Positions 1 to 7,527 of a stretch of 33,111 bases of DNA are shown one piece after another. Position numbers and translations under genes: made by a program. Origin of the DNA: Propionibacteriaceae bacterium UBA5174 (lineage in GTDB: Bacteria > Actinomycetota > Actinomycetes > Propionibacteriales > Propionibacteriaceae); the NCBI GenBank assembly GCA_002413345.1, contig DHWU01000012.1, positions 574 through 33,684 of the forward strand, in the 5' to 3' direction. Position 1 is the first letter of the stretch, and every line of letters begins with the position of its first letter. The notes under the pieces were generated by a model, which searched no databases, was not told the origin of the DNA, and saw only the letters and a program-made list of their open reading frames with translations.

Positions 1-1208
1 GGGAAGCCGTAGGTGTCGTGCAGCTGAAAAGCCTGGTCTCCGCTGATCCCGGTGGCCTCAGCTTTGGCCTTGCCCGCGGCCAGATCGAAGATCTGAGTGC
101 CCGCGGCCAACGTCCGGGCGAAGGCTTCTTCTTCGGCGTAGGCGATTTGTGAAACGCGTGCCCATTCGGAGTCGATCTCGGGGTAGGAAGTGCGCATGAC
201 TTCGCGGCTGATCGGCAGCAACTCCGGCAGTACCGGGTCATTGACGCCCAACAGGCGCATCGACCTGATCGAGCGCCGCAGTAGTCGCCGCAGCACATAG
301 CCGCGGGCTTCATTCCCCGGGCTGACTCCGTCGGTCATCAACATCAGCGCCGAGCGGACGTGGTCAGCGACCACCCGCATCCGAACGTCGTCTTCGCCGC
401 TGCGTCCATATGCCTTGCCAGATAACTCAGCCGCCTTGTCCAGGACTGGGCGGACCTCGTCGATCTCGTACATATTCGACACGCCTTGCAGCAGATAAGC
501 CACTCGCTCCAGGCCCATGCCAGTGTCGATGTTCTGTTTTGGCAACGGCCTGGCCACGTCAAAATCTTCTTTGGCTCGCACCGCGGAGAGTTCTTCGGTC
601 TGAAACACCAGGTTCCAGATTTCCAGGAAACGATCTTCGTCAGCCTCCGGGCCGCCATCCGCACCGAATTCCGGTCCGCGATCGACGTAAATCTCGGAGC
701 AGGGACCACCAGGCCCTGGCACGCCCATGTGCCAGTAGTTGTCTTTCAGACCGCGACGCTGAATCCGTTCGGTAGGCATCCCTACGCTTCGCCAAAGCTC
801 AGCGGCTTCGTCGTCGTCATGGAAAACGGTCACCCAGATCTTCTCGGGGTCAAAGCCGTAGTTGCCTGATGCTTGGCTGCCGGTAACCAACTCCCAGGCG
901 AAGCTGATCGCTTCGGCCTTGAAGTAGTCACCAAAGGAAAAGTTGCCGTTCATCTGGAAGAAAGTGCCGTGTCGGGTGGTCTTTCCGACTTCCTCAATAT
1001 CGAGGGTGCGGACGCACTTCTGCACACTCGCCGCCCGCGGCCAGGGAGCATCTTCGGCGCCGGTGAAGTAAGGCTTGAAAGGCACCATGCCTGCATTGAC
1101 GAACAGCAAAGTCGGGTCGTTGTAGACCAACGAGGACGAAGGCACGATGGTGTGCCCCCGCGTGGCGAAGAAGTCGAGGAATCGACGCCGGATTTCGGCG
1201 GTTTGCAT
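1..1208 (-). CDS. alaS: Alanyl-tRNA synthetase, N-terminal part (gene runs off the left edge)
   Basis: Charges tRNA-Ala with alanine in the cytoplasm. Only the first 402 codons or so are in the window. The N-terminus (MQTAEIRRRFLDFFATRGH, followed by the segment containing NDPTLLFVNAGMVPFKPYF) is the class II AlaRS catalytic core. It continues through the conserved DNYWHMGVPGPGGPCSEIY segment and the MRVVADHVRSALMLMTDGV segment of the tRNA-recognition region. The editing (HxxxH) and C-Ala domains lie outside. The ATG at 1206-1208 follows an AGGAG six bases upstream, which fixes the start. Two small membrane-protein genes lie directly upstream on the same strand, the usual actinobacterial arrangement. 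No frameshift is seen in the visible part. Confidence 0.97.
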   Translation of the reverse strand, partial: MQTAEIRRRFLDFFATRGHTIVPSSSLVYNDPTLLFVNAGMVPFKPYFTGAEDAPWPRAASVQKCVRTLDIEEVGKTTRHGTFFQMNGNFSFGDYFKAEAISFAWELVTGSQASGNYGFDPEKIWVTVFHDDDEAAELWRSVGMPTERIQRRGLKDNYWHMGVPGPGGPCSEIYVDRGPEFGADGGPEADEDRFLEIWNLVFQTEELSAVRAKEDFDVARPLPKQNIDTGMGLERVAYLLQGVSNMYEIDEVRPVLDKAAELSGKAYGRSGEDDVRMRVVADHVRSALMLMTDGVSPGNEARGYVLRRLLRRSIRSMRLLGVNDPVLPELLPISREVMRTSYPEIDSEWARVSQIAYAEEEAFARTLAAGTQIFDLAAGKAKAEATGISGDQAFQLHDTYGF

Positions 1209-1267
1209 TTGGGTCTCCTGAAGTTGAGGTCTTGCGGGTCGTGCGGCACTCCTGAACGGGATCTGAT

Positions 1268-1495
1268 TCACCCGTCCAGGCCGGTAGCCTCGCGCAACTC
1301 CGCTTCGCGTTCAGTCATCGATTCGTTCACTGTTTCGAAGAACTCCTCCAACCACCCGGTGGCACTGTGCTTGGTACGGGTGATCTGGTCGGCAACTCCG
1401 GCGGGAGTGAAACGTTGGTAATACTGCTTGCCCTTGAGCACGACCACCGCGGCTAAACCGACTCCGATGGCAAACCAAAACACGCGCTTACCCAT
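1268..1495 (-). CDS. Small single-pass membrane protein (DUF6167-like)
   Basis: A protein of about 75 residues with one N-terminal membrane segment (MGKRVFWFAIGVGLAAVVVL), a short basic stretch (KGKQYYQRF) and a charged, probably helical tail rich in Glu and Arg. Small proteins of this shape sit between a DUF948 gene and alaS in many actinobacteria (the DUF6167 family); that family call rests on context and shape. Function is unknown. The ATG at 1495 shares its A with the TGA stop of the DUF948 gene, so translation is probably coupled. A GTG three bases earlier (1498) is a possible start, but the GGAAGG box lies 7 nt from the ATG and only 4 nt from the GTG. Confidence 0.8.
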   Translation of the reverse strand: MGKRVFWFAIGVGLAAVVVLKGKQYYQRFTPAGVADQITRTKHSATGWLEEFFETVNESMTEREAELREATGLDG

Positions 1496-1872
1496 CACTT
1501 CGCCTTCCGCTTGCCACTCACGGCTTGGCGCACGCCGTAGGTGAAGGCTGCGGTCTTGATCAGTGGCCCGCCCAAGGTCGAGGAAAATATGGTGGATAGC
1601 TGGGCGGCATTTTCCGAAACCACCGACGCATTCGCACTCACCTTGGCGATGTCGTTAGTGACCAAGCTCAGCTTGCCCAATTCATCGTTGGTTGCGGTGA
1701 CGGTGCTCTTCAGTTCCACCAGGATCGGCACGGCGTTGTGGCCGATGTCACGGATGGCCAGTCGAGTCTCTTCCAGCACGCGGCCAAGCTTCAGTAACGG
1801 GACGGCGCTGAAACCTACTAGGGCCACTGCGGCCATAGCTGCGATCAGGCCGGCGATCTCTCCGACGGACAT
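1495..1872 (-). CDS. DUF948 domain membrane protein
   Basis: A 125-residue protein with one N-terminal membrane helix (about residues 5-27), then a long predicted coiled coil with many Ala, Thr, Asn and Val (about 30-95), and a short basic C-terminus (VSGKRKAK). Length and layout match the DUF948 family, which resembles the coiled-coil part of methyl-accepting proteins but has no known activity. It is anchored in the membrane, most likely with the coil in the cytoplasm. A GAGG six bases before the ATG at 1872 supports the start. It overlaps the next small gene by one base and is transcribed towards alaS. The role beside alaS and rarA is unknown. Confidence 0.85.
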   Translation of the reverse strand: MSVGEIAGLIAAMAAVALVGFSAVPLLKLGRVLEETRLAIRDIGHNAVPILVELKSTVTATNDELGKLSLVTNDIAKVSANASVVSENAAQLSTIFSSTLGGPLIKTAAFTYGVRQAVSGKRKAK

Positions 1873-1913
1873 TAGCTACCTCGCTGGGAAGGAGTGTTGG
1901 TATCGGGTGCAGC

Positions 1914-3419
1914 CTAGTGCACGTCCTGCGCGATGGCAGGCCCGCCGACAGGCGCTGAGTCTCGCCACGAACCTCTGTCTTTGCGTTCGGTGAAGAAGAC
2001 CGTGATCAGGGCTCCCGCTAGAGATGCCGCTGCGGGTAGCAGCATGCTCGCCGCCATCGCGGTGCTGAACCCGGCCTGTGCCTCCGGTGGCAGTTGGCCT
2101 GCAGCCTGGGATCCCGAGGCTGCGCCAGCGGGCAAGTGAAGCCCGATTTGCACCTGCATCAGCGCCGCGATGGCGGCGCTGCCCAGCACCGCTCCAACCT
2201 GACGCATTGAGTTGTAGATCCCTGAGGCTGCGCCAGCATCGGCTTGGGCGAGGTTGAAGGTTGCGGTCGTGCCGATTGGCGAAAATGTGAACGAAGTCGC
2301 CGCGCCCATCAAGGTGGCAGGCAGTAGCAAACGCCACCACAAGGTCTCGTCGGGCACCATCCAGGCGGCGTACCAAACCAGGGATACCGCCATCAATGCC
2401 AGGCCTGCAGTTGCCAGGATTCTGGGGTGTACGCGATCCACAAGGCTCCCCACCCAAGGCGCCAACAGCCCAGATAGCACTGCGGTAGGCACCATCTGCA
2501 AAGCGGCGCGGGTCGGGCTGAACCCCAGCACTAGCTGGTAGTAGAAAGCCAAAGGCACCGCCGAAGCCGTGATTGACACCCCAACCATGGAGATTGCGGA
2601 GTTGGCCAAACTGAAGTTGCGATCAGTGAACAGGCGCAGCGGCAACAATGGTTCGCCGCGTCCCAGGTGCTGCCAGCCAAGGAAGCCGATCAAGACCAGG
2701 ACGCCAAAGCCAAGCAGGTTCCACACGCTGACCGGACCCCACAGCTGTCCCCAGTCATACTTTTCGCCTTCTTGGATGGCGAACACGATGCTGAACATCC
2801 CAACCGCCCAAAGCGCCACGCCGGGCAGATCAAAACGGTGGCTGTGGGTTTCCAAGGACGGAACCAACCGCCACGCCAGGATGAACCCGATCAATCCCAC
2901 CGGCACGTTTACGAAAAAGATCCATTCCCAACCGAGGCTGTCCACTAGGACCCCGCCCAAAATCGGACCAACAAGGGTGGCAACCGCGGCGGCGGCTCCC
3001 CAAAGGCTCATCGCCCGGCCGCGCGATTGTGGCGGGAATGTGCGGGTGATTACCGACATCGTCTGGGGGGTGAGCATCGCCGCACCGAGCCCCTGGAAGG
3101 CCCGCGCCGTGATCAACATCTCGATCGAGTTCGACCAACCGCACCACGCCGAGGAAAGCGTGAACACAATCAGCCCAATCAGATAGATCCGCTTCGGACC
3201 GAAACGGTCACCTAGGCGCCCAGTGACCAGCAATGGCACGGCGTAGGTGAGCAGGTAGGCGCTGGTGACCCAGATCACTTGGTTCACATCGGCTTGAAGG
3301 GCAGCCATGATCCGCGGGTTGGCGACTGAGACGATGGTGGTGTCTACCAAGATCATGAAGAAGCCGATCACCAACGCCCACAACGCGGGCCAAGGCCGGT
3401 AGTCAGTCTTCATGACCAT
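1914..3419 (-). CDS. MFS transporter, DHA2 (14-TM) drug:H+ antiporter family
   Basis: A 501-residue, very hydrophobic protein with about 14 predicted membrane segments, the size and pattern of the DHA2 (EmrB/QacA) branch of the major facilitator superfamily. Visible signatures are the TM1 acidic motif LVDTTIVSVANPRI (about residues 24-37), motif A GRLGDRFGPKR (about 67-77), and a motif C-like VGPILGGVLVDSLGWEW in the fifth helix. Such proteins export drugs, dyes or metabolites using the proton gradient; the substrate cannot be read from sequence. The open frame extends 18 codons further upstream, but GGAGG lies six bases before the ATG at 3419, so that start is preferred. It sits between rarA and the DUF948 gene, where I would not normally expect a transporter. 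A PadR regulator lies beyond rarA. Confidence 0.93.
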   Translation of the reverse strand: MVMKTDYRPWPALWALVIGFFMILVDTTIVSVANPRIMAALQADVNQVIWVTSAYLLTYAVPLLVTGRLGDRFGPKRIYLIGLIVFTLSSAWCGWSNSIEMLITARAFQGLGAAMLTPQTMSVITRTFPPQSRGRAMSLWGAAAAVATLVGPILGGVLVDSLGWEWIFFVNVPVGLIGFILAWRLVPSLETHSHRFDLPGVALWAVGMFSIVFAIQEGEKYDWGQLWGPVSVWNLLGFGVLVLIGFLGWQHLGRGEPLLPLRLFTDRNFSLANSAISMVGVSITASAVPLAFYYQLVLGFSPTRAALQMVPTAVLSGLLAPWVGSLVDRVHPRILATAGLALMAVSLVWYAAWMVPDETLWWRLLLPATLMGAATSFTFSPIGTTATFNLAQADAGAASGIYNSMRQVGAVLGSAAIAALMQVQIGLHLPAGAASGSQAAGQLPPEAQAGFSTAMAASMLLPAAASLAGALITVFFTERKDRGSWRDSAPVGGPAIAQDVH

Positions 3420-3444
3420 TGCAAACCTCCAGGGGGTGATCTTC

Positions 3445-3473
3445 ATTCCAGCGAGGCTTGGTGAACCTGGCAA
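3445..3473 (-). promoter_or_regulatory. Possible sigma-70-type promoter for the MFS gene
   Basis: On the minus strand, TTGCCA (3468-3473), a 17-base spacer and TGGAAT (3445-3450) would start transcription near 3438, leaving a leader of about 20 nt that contains the GGAGG site. The -10 has G at position 2, so it is weak. No copy of the CGATATATCG palindrome found upstream of padR is seen here. Confidence 0.35.
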
Positions 3474-3511
3474 CGCTGAGCCAGCCTAGACCGGCCCGGT
3501 TACAGCGAAGG

Positions 3512-4882
3512 TCAGCTTTCGGGTTTTGGAGTTCGACCGAGGAGCTCTTCAAGCAGGGCCAGCCTTTGGGTCAAAGCCGCTTCGTTACCGTGATCGGTGG
3601 GTTTGTAGTACTGCGCGTTGGCCAGTTCCTCGGGCAGATACTGCTGGGCCGCCACGCCGTGCTCACAGTCATGGGCGTATTGGTAGCCAACTCCATGACC
3701 GAGAGTCTTAGCGCCGGGATAATGGGCATCCCGCAGTTGGGTGGGGACGGTTCCGATTCGCCCTGACTGGACGTCTGCGATGGCAGCATCAATGGCTCGA
3801 ATCACCGAATTTGATTTCGGTGCCAGGGCGCAAGCGATCACGGCTTGAGCCAAGTTGATCCGGGCCTCCGGCAGTCCGATTAGTTGCACGGCTTGAGCGG
3901 TGGCGACGCAGGTTTGCAGCACCGAAGGCGCAGCCATTCCGATGTCCTCGCTGGCCAAGATGATCAGCCGCCGGGCGATGAACCGGGGGTCTTCGCCAGC
4001 GGTCAACATTCGAGCCAAGTAGTGCAATCCGGCCTGCACGTCAGAGCCGCGAATGCTTTTGATGAAGGCGCTGATTACGTCGTAGTGCTGGTCTCCGTCT
4101 CGGTCATACCGCACAGCCGCAGTATCGACCGCCGTGGCAACCACCTCAGGGGTGATCTGATTGCCACCTTGCGCGTGCGCCCCAGCGGCGGACTCTTCTA
4201 GGTAGGTCAGGGCGCGCCGGGCGTCGCCAGCAGCGAAGCGCAATAGGGCGTCCCGGGCAGCGTCGGTAAGGGTGAACCTCCCGCCCAAGCCGCGCTCATC
4301 AAGCACCGCACGATCAACGAGTTGGCCGATATCGGTATCGGTGAGCGATTTGAGGGTCAGCAATAGCGAGCGGCTCAGGAGCGGTGAGATCACGGAGAAC
4401 GAGGGATTCTCGGTGGTCGCCGCAATCAGGGTGACCAGCCGATTCTCCACTGCAGGCAACAGCACGTCCTGTTGGGCTTTGGAGAAGCGGTGCACCTCAT
4501 CGACAAACAACACCGTCCCAATGCCGCGGGCCAGTTCGCGTTGGGCATCGGCGAGCGCTGCTCGGACGTCTTTGACTCCGGCGGTTACCGCTGACAGTTC
4601 GACGAACCGACGTTTGCCGGAGGCGGACACGACCGCGGCGATGGTGGTCTTGCCGACTCCGGGTGGGCCCCAGAGGAAGACCGACATAGTCGCGTCCTCC
4701 TCGGCCAGCCGCCGCAGCGGTGAGCCAGGGCCCAGCAGGTGATCCTGGCCGACGATCTCATCAAGGCTTTGCGGACGCATTCGGACTGCAAGCGGCAACT
4801 GGGCATGCGCCGCACCACAAAGCGAGCCGGCTTGGGTCGCAGCGGGCTCCCCTACTGGGTTGCCAAAAAGGTCGGTGTCCAC
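3512..4882 (-). CDS. rarA: Replication-associated recombination protein A (MgsA/RarA AAA+ ATPase)
   Basis: A 456-residue AAA+ ATPase of the RarA/MgsA/WRNIP1 family, which acts at stalled replication forks. Visible are Walker A GPPGVGKTT (about residues 72-80), Walker B LFVDEVHRF (about 125-133), sensor 1 AATTENPSFS, then the helical lid and tetramerisation part ending with the family block SNSVIRAIDAAIADV and GYQYAHDCEHGV. The near-N-terminal DLFGN is a typical family opening. The frame could begin at a TTG (4912). I prefer the GTG at 4882 because the reading starts VDTDLFGN and a TAGCGT box lies 7 nt upstream, consistent with a leaderless message. No Shine-Dalgarno is visible for either. Divergent from padR; the MFS gene follows after 92 bases. 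Confidence 0.94.
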   Translation of the reverse strand: MDTDLFGNPVGEPAATQAGSLCGAAHAQLPLAVRMRPQSLDEIVGQDHLLGPGSPLRRLAEEDATMSVFLWGPPGVGKTTIAAVVSASGKRRFVELSAVTAGVKDVRAALADAQRELARGIGTVLFVDEVHRFSKAQQDVLLPAVENRLVTLIAATTENPSFSVISPLLSRSLLLTLKSLTDTDIGQLVDRAVLDERGLGGRFTLTDAARDALLRFAAGDARRALTYLEESAAGAHAQGGNQITPEVVATAVDTAAVRYDRDGDQHYDVISAFIKSIRGSDVQAGLHYLARMLTAGEDPRFIARRLIILASEDIGMAAPSVLQTCVATAQAVQLIGLPEARINLAQAVIACALAPKSNSVIRAIDAAIADVQSGRIGTVPTQLRDAHYPGAKTLGHGVGYQYAHDCEHGVAAQQYLPEELANAQYYKPTDHGNEAALTQRLALLEELLGRTPKPES

Positions 4883-4889
4883 CGGCCAG

Positions 4890-4895
4890 ACGCTA
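4890..4895 (-). promoter_or_regulatory. Probable -10 box of a leaderless rarA promoter
   Basis: TAGCGT on the minus strand, a TAnnnT -10 type, followed by seven bases and then the GTG chosen as rarA start. If correct, the first base of the start codon is at or next to the transcription start. No good -35 is seen. Confidence 0.4.
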
Positions 4896-4915
4896 CACCT
4901 GTGATCAGACAAGTC

Positions 4916-4944
4916 TTGCTAACCGCGACAACCCGAGCTACTCT
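4916..4944 (+). promoter_or_regulatory. Promoter of the padR gene
   Basis: TTGCTA (4916-4921), a 17-base spacer and TACTCT (4939-4944) make a good sigma-70-type promoter. The predicted transcription start, near 4951, falls inside the palindrome at 4945-4954, which suggests that a bound repressor would block initiation. The leader to the ATG at 4990 is about 40 nt and includes the AGGAG site. Confidence 0.55.
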
Positions 4945-4954
4945 CGATATATCG
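4945..4954. promoter_or_regulatory. Palindrome CGATATATCG, candidate PadR operator
   Basis: A perfect 10-base palindrome that begins directly after the padR -10 box and spans its predicted start site. AT-rich dyads of this kind are typical PadR-family operators. Its position predicts autoregulation and possibly control of the divergent rarA promoter about 50 bases away. Binding is inferred. Confidence 0.5.
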
Positions 4955-4989
4955 GCGAGCGGCCGACTATCTGACTTAGGAGCAACACC

Positions 4990-5643
4990 ATGAACGACTT
5001 CAACGAAGCTTGGGAAGGTCCACCGCACCGTCACGGCAACCGCGGACACGCCCGCAGAGTGCCTGGCACTGGTTTCGGACCAGGCCCCTTTGGCGGCGCG
5101 CCGTTTGGCCCAGGCGGCCCCTTTGGCCCAGGCGGAGCAATGGGCCCACGTGGCCGCGGACGAGGCAGGCGTGGTCACGTCCGCAACGCGATCCTTGCGC
5201 TGCTGGCCGAAGAGCCCCGCAACGGCTACCAAATCATGCAAACCCTGGCTGAACGCACCGAAGGTGCCTGGAAGCCCAGCCCAGGGGCGGTCTACCCGGC
5301 GCTGTCCCAACTCCAAGACGAGGGGTTGATCGAATCGTTCGACAACGATGGCCAGAAGGCCTTCCGGCTTACCGAGGCTGGTACGGCTCAAGCCGAGACT
5401 GCGGAGAAGCCCTGGGAAGCGGTCAACGAGGCGGTCGCAGGCATGGGTCCAGCACAACTTCACACGCTCTGGCAGGAGTATGGGCAACTGGGCGGCGCGG
5501 CCAAGGAGTTGTCCCGCAACGGCAGTGCCCGTCAGCTAGCGGAAGCCGCCAAACTCCTCGCCGAAACCAGGCGAAGGTTCTACGGCCTGCTGGCCAGCGA
5601 CGACACCAACCCTGACCTACCAAATGGTGACGACCTGCGCTGA
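4990..5643 (+). CDS. PadR-family transcriptional regulator with Gly/Pro-rich N-terminal extension
   Basis: A 217-residue DNA-binding protein. Residues about 62-132 form the PadR winged helix: HVRNAILALLAEEPRNGYQI, then GAWKPSPGAVYPALSQLQ as recognition helix, then DEGLI and KAFRLTEAG as wing. The last 80 residues look helical and would be the dimerisation arm. Residues 1-60 are an unusual low-complexity stretch of Gly, Pro, Phe, Arg and His with repeated FGPGGP units and a basic GRGRGRRG end, which could touch DNA non-specifically. AGGAG seven bases before the ATG supports the start. Divergent from rarA; a strong hairpin follows the stop. The MFS antiporter beyond rarA is a plausible target by analogy with PadR/efflux pairs, but its upstream region lacks the palindrome. 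Confidence 0.93.
   Translation: MNDFNEAWEGPPHRHGNRGHARRVPGTGFGPGPFGGAPFGPGGPFGPGGAMGPRGRGRGRRGHVRNAILALLAEEPRNGYQIMQTLAERTEGAWKPSPGAVYPALSQLQDEGLIESFDNDGQKAFRLTEAGTAQAETAEKPWEAVNEAVAGMGPAQLHTLWQEYGQLGGAAKELSRNGSARQLAEAAKLLAETRRRFYGLLASDDTNPDLPNGDDLR
5104..5135 (+). repeat. Two copies of a 14-base repeat (18-base period) inside padR
   Basis: TTTGGCCCAGGCGG occurs at 5104-5117 and again at 5122-5135, an 18-base period that encodes the repeated FGPGGP units of the PadR N-terminal extension. Gain or loss of a unit would stay in frame and change only the length of the linker. Confidence 0.75.
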
Positions 5644-5666
5644 TCTGAGCGAGGTACGAGCAAACA

Positions 5667-5711
5667 AAAGCTGGGAGCGAACCACCCCGATAGTGGTTCG
5701 CTCCCAGCTTT
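5667..5711. terminator. Bidirectional intrinsic terminator between padR and aspS
   Basis: A perfect 19-base inverted repeat (arms 5667-5685 and 5693-5711, 7-base loop CCCGATA) in the gap between the convergent padR and aspS genes. The stem ends with AAA on one side and TTT on the other and has a GC-rich core, so it can act in both directions. It is the clearest terminator in the window. Confidence 0.88.
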
Positions 5712-5719
5712 AGCCTCGG

Positions 5720-7504
5720 TCAGCTCTGCTTGGCCGGCGGCGCTACATAGTCCACGCCAGCTTCTTTGCGCTGTCTGGGGCTAATCGGTGCCGGGGCTCC
5801 AGTTAGCGGATCAAAACCGCCACCAGTCTTCGGGAAGGCGATCACGTCGCGAATCGACTCCGAGCCGGACAGCAGCGCGGCAATCCGGTCCCAACCAAAG
5901 GCGATCCCGCCGTGTGGTGGAGCGCCGAAAGTGAAGGCCTCTAGGAACCAGCCAAACTGGGCCTCGGCCTGCTCGGCGGAGATCCCCATTACCTTGAATA
6001 CTCGCTCCTGCACATCGCGGCGGTGAATACGGATCGAGCCGCCACCGATCTCATTGCCATTGCAGACCATGTCGTAGGCGTAGGCCAGAGCCGAGCCCGG
6101 ATCGGTATCGAAAGTGTCCATTGACTCTGGCTTGGGCGAAGTGAAGGCGTGGTGCACCGCAGTCCAGGCGCCCTCCCCCACAGCCACATCGCCGGCGGCC
6201 ACCGCATCGGAGGCAGGTTCGAACAACGGTGCGTCGACCACCCACAGGAACGACCACGCAGCTAGATCGATCAGTTCCAAGCGGCGAGCGATCTCGTTTC
6301 GAGCAGCTCCCAAAAGCAACTGCGAAGGCTTGCGGGCGCCCGCGGCGAAGAAGATGCAATCGCCTGGACGTGCCCCTACCCGGTCGGCCAGCCCAGACCG
6401 CTCGGCCTCGGTGATGTTCTTGGCCACCGGGCCGCCAAGCTCGCCGTCCTCGGAAATCGTGACGTAGGCCAGACCCTTAGCCCCACGTTGTTTGGCCCAT
6501 TCCTGCCAGGCATCGAAAGTCCGGCGCGGCTGGGAGGCGCCCCCGGGCATTACGACAGCACCGACATAGGCCGCTTGAAAGACCCGGAAGGTCGTGTCGG
6601 CGAAGTAGTCGGTCAGCTCGGTTAGTGGCAGTTCGAACCGCAAATCCGGTTTGTCGGAGCCATAGACGTCCATGGCTTCGGCATAGGTGAGTCTGGGCAG
6701 CGGCAACTCGATCTTGTGGCCCTTCAGCGCCCAAACCGCAGCCACTACTGCCTCGCCAACTGCAATCACGTCTTCTTGATCAACGAAGCTCAGTTCGATG
6801 TCGAGCTGGGTGAACTCGGGCTGCCGGTCGGCTCGGAAGTCTTCGTCCCGGTAACAACGCGCGATCTGGTAGTAACGCTCCATGCCAGCCACCATCAGCA
6901 GCTGCTTGAACAGCTGTGGGCTTTGCGGCAGGGCGTACCAGGAGCCTGGCGACAGCCGCGCGGGCACCACAAAGTCGCGCGCGCCTTCAGGGGTGGAATG
7001 GGTCAGGGTTGGGGTTTCAATCTCGACGAAATCGCGTTCAGCCAAGACGTCCCGGGCGGCCTTACTCATCGCCGAACGCAGCCGTAGAGCCGCGGCCTGA
7101 GCTGGCCGACGCAGGTCCAGATAGCGATACTTCAACCGGGCTTCTTCACCCACGTTGATCCGCTCGTCGATCTGGAACGGCAGCGCAGCTGAGGGGTTGA
7201 GTACCTCCAAAGACTGGATCGCGACCTCGACCTGGCCGGTAGCCAGGGCCGGGTTCACGGTGTCTGCCGAACGCGCTTCAATCACTCCAGTGACTGCGAT
7301 GCAGTATTCATTGCGCAGCGCATGAGCTCCGGAGGTCTCCAACACCGAGTCGCGCACGACCACCTGAACGATTCCGCTGGCATCGCGCAGGTCAAGGAAA
7401 GCCACTCCGCCCAGATCGCGTCGTTTGGCGACCCAGCCAGCCAAAGTGACCGTGGTGCCAACGTGTTCAAGGCGCAATGAGCCTGCGGTATGGGTGCGAA
7501 TCAC
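5720..7504 (-). CDS. aspS: Aspartyl-tRNA synthetase
   Basis: A 594-residue class IIb synthetase of bacterial type that charges tRNA-Asp. In order: N-terminal OB-fold anticodon-binding domain (about 15-105, GWVAKRRDLGGVAFLDLRD), motif 1 region (about 145-165, FVEIETPTL), the QSPQLFKQLLM segment (195-205), motif 2 (about 211-235, RCYRDEDFRADRQPEFTQLD), the bacterial GAD insertion (about 290-420), and motif 3 GGIAFGWDRIAALL (532-545). Leu31, in the tRNA-contact loop, is the residue found in discriminating E. coli AspRS; the second specificity site around residue 81 differs. The GTG at 7504 follows AAGGA nine bases upstream. It lies 23 bases behind hisS, probably in the same transcript, and ends at the shared terminator. 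Confidence 0.97.
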   Translation of the reverse strand: MIRTHTAGSLRLEHVGTTVTLAGWVAKRRDLGGVAFLDLRDASGIVQVVVRDSVLETSGAHALRNEYCIAVTGVIEARSADTVNPALATGQVEVAIQSLEVLNPSAALPFQIDERINVGEEARLKYRYLDLRRPAQAAALRLRSAMSKAARDVLAERDFVEIETPTLTHSTPEGARDFVVPARLSPGSWYALPQSPQLFKQLLMVAGMERYYQIARCYRDEDFRADRQPEFTQLDIELSFVDQEDVIAVGEAVVAAVWALKGHKIELPLPRLTYAEAMDVYGSDKPDLRFELPLTELTDYFADTTFRVFQAAYVGAVVMPGGASQPRRTFDAWQEWAKQRGAKGLAYVTISEDGELGGPVAKNITEAERSGLADRVGARPGDCIFFAAGARKPSQLLLGAARNEIARRLELIDLAAWSFLWVVDAPLFEPASDAVAAGDVAVGEGAWTAVHHAFTSPKPESMDTFDTDPGSALAYAYDMVCNGNEIGGGSIRIHRRDVQERVFKVMGISAEQAEAQFGWFLEAFTFGAPPHGGIAFGWDRIAALLSGSESIRDVIAFPKTGGGFDPLTGAPAPISPRQRKEAGVDYVAPPAKQS

Positions 7505-7527
7505 GAGTGAAATTCCTTTCCGAGCCC

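Noticed and set aside
873..1421. Plus-strand open frame of 182 codons
   Set aside because: Antisense to the start of alaS and the small membrane protein gene. It crosses the alaS ribosome site and has no support of its own.
1876..2457. Minus-strand open frame of 193 codons in a second frame of the MFS gene
   Set aside because: It overlaps the real MFS frame on the same strand, and its translation is Arg/Gly-rich without membrane segments.
2569..3186. Plus-strand open frame of 205 codons
   Set aside because: Antisense to the MFS gene, whose membrane segments and motifs are intact. The translation is Pro/Thr/Arg-rich with no recognisable domain.
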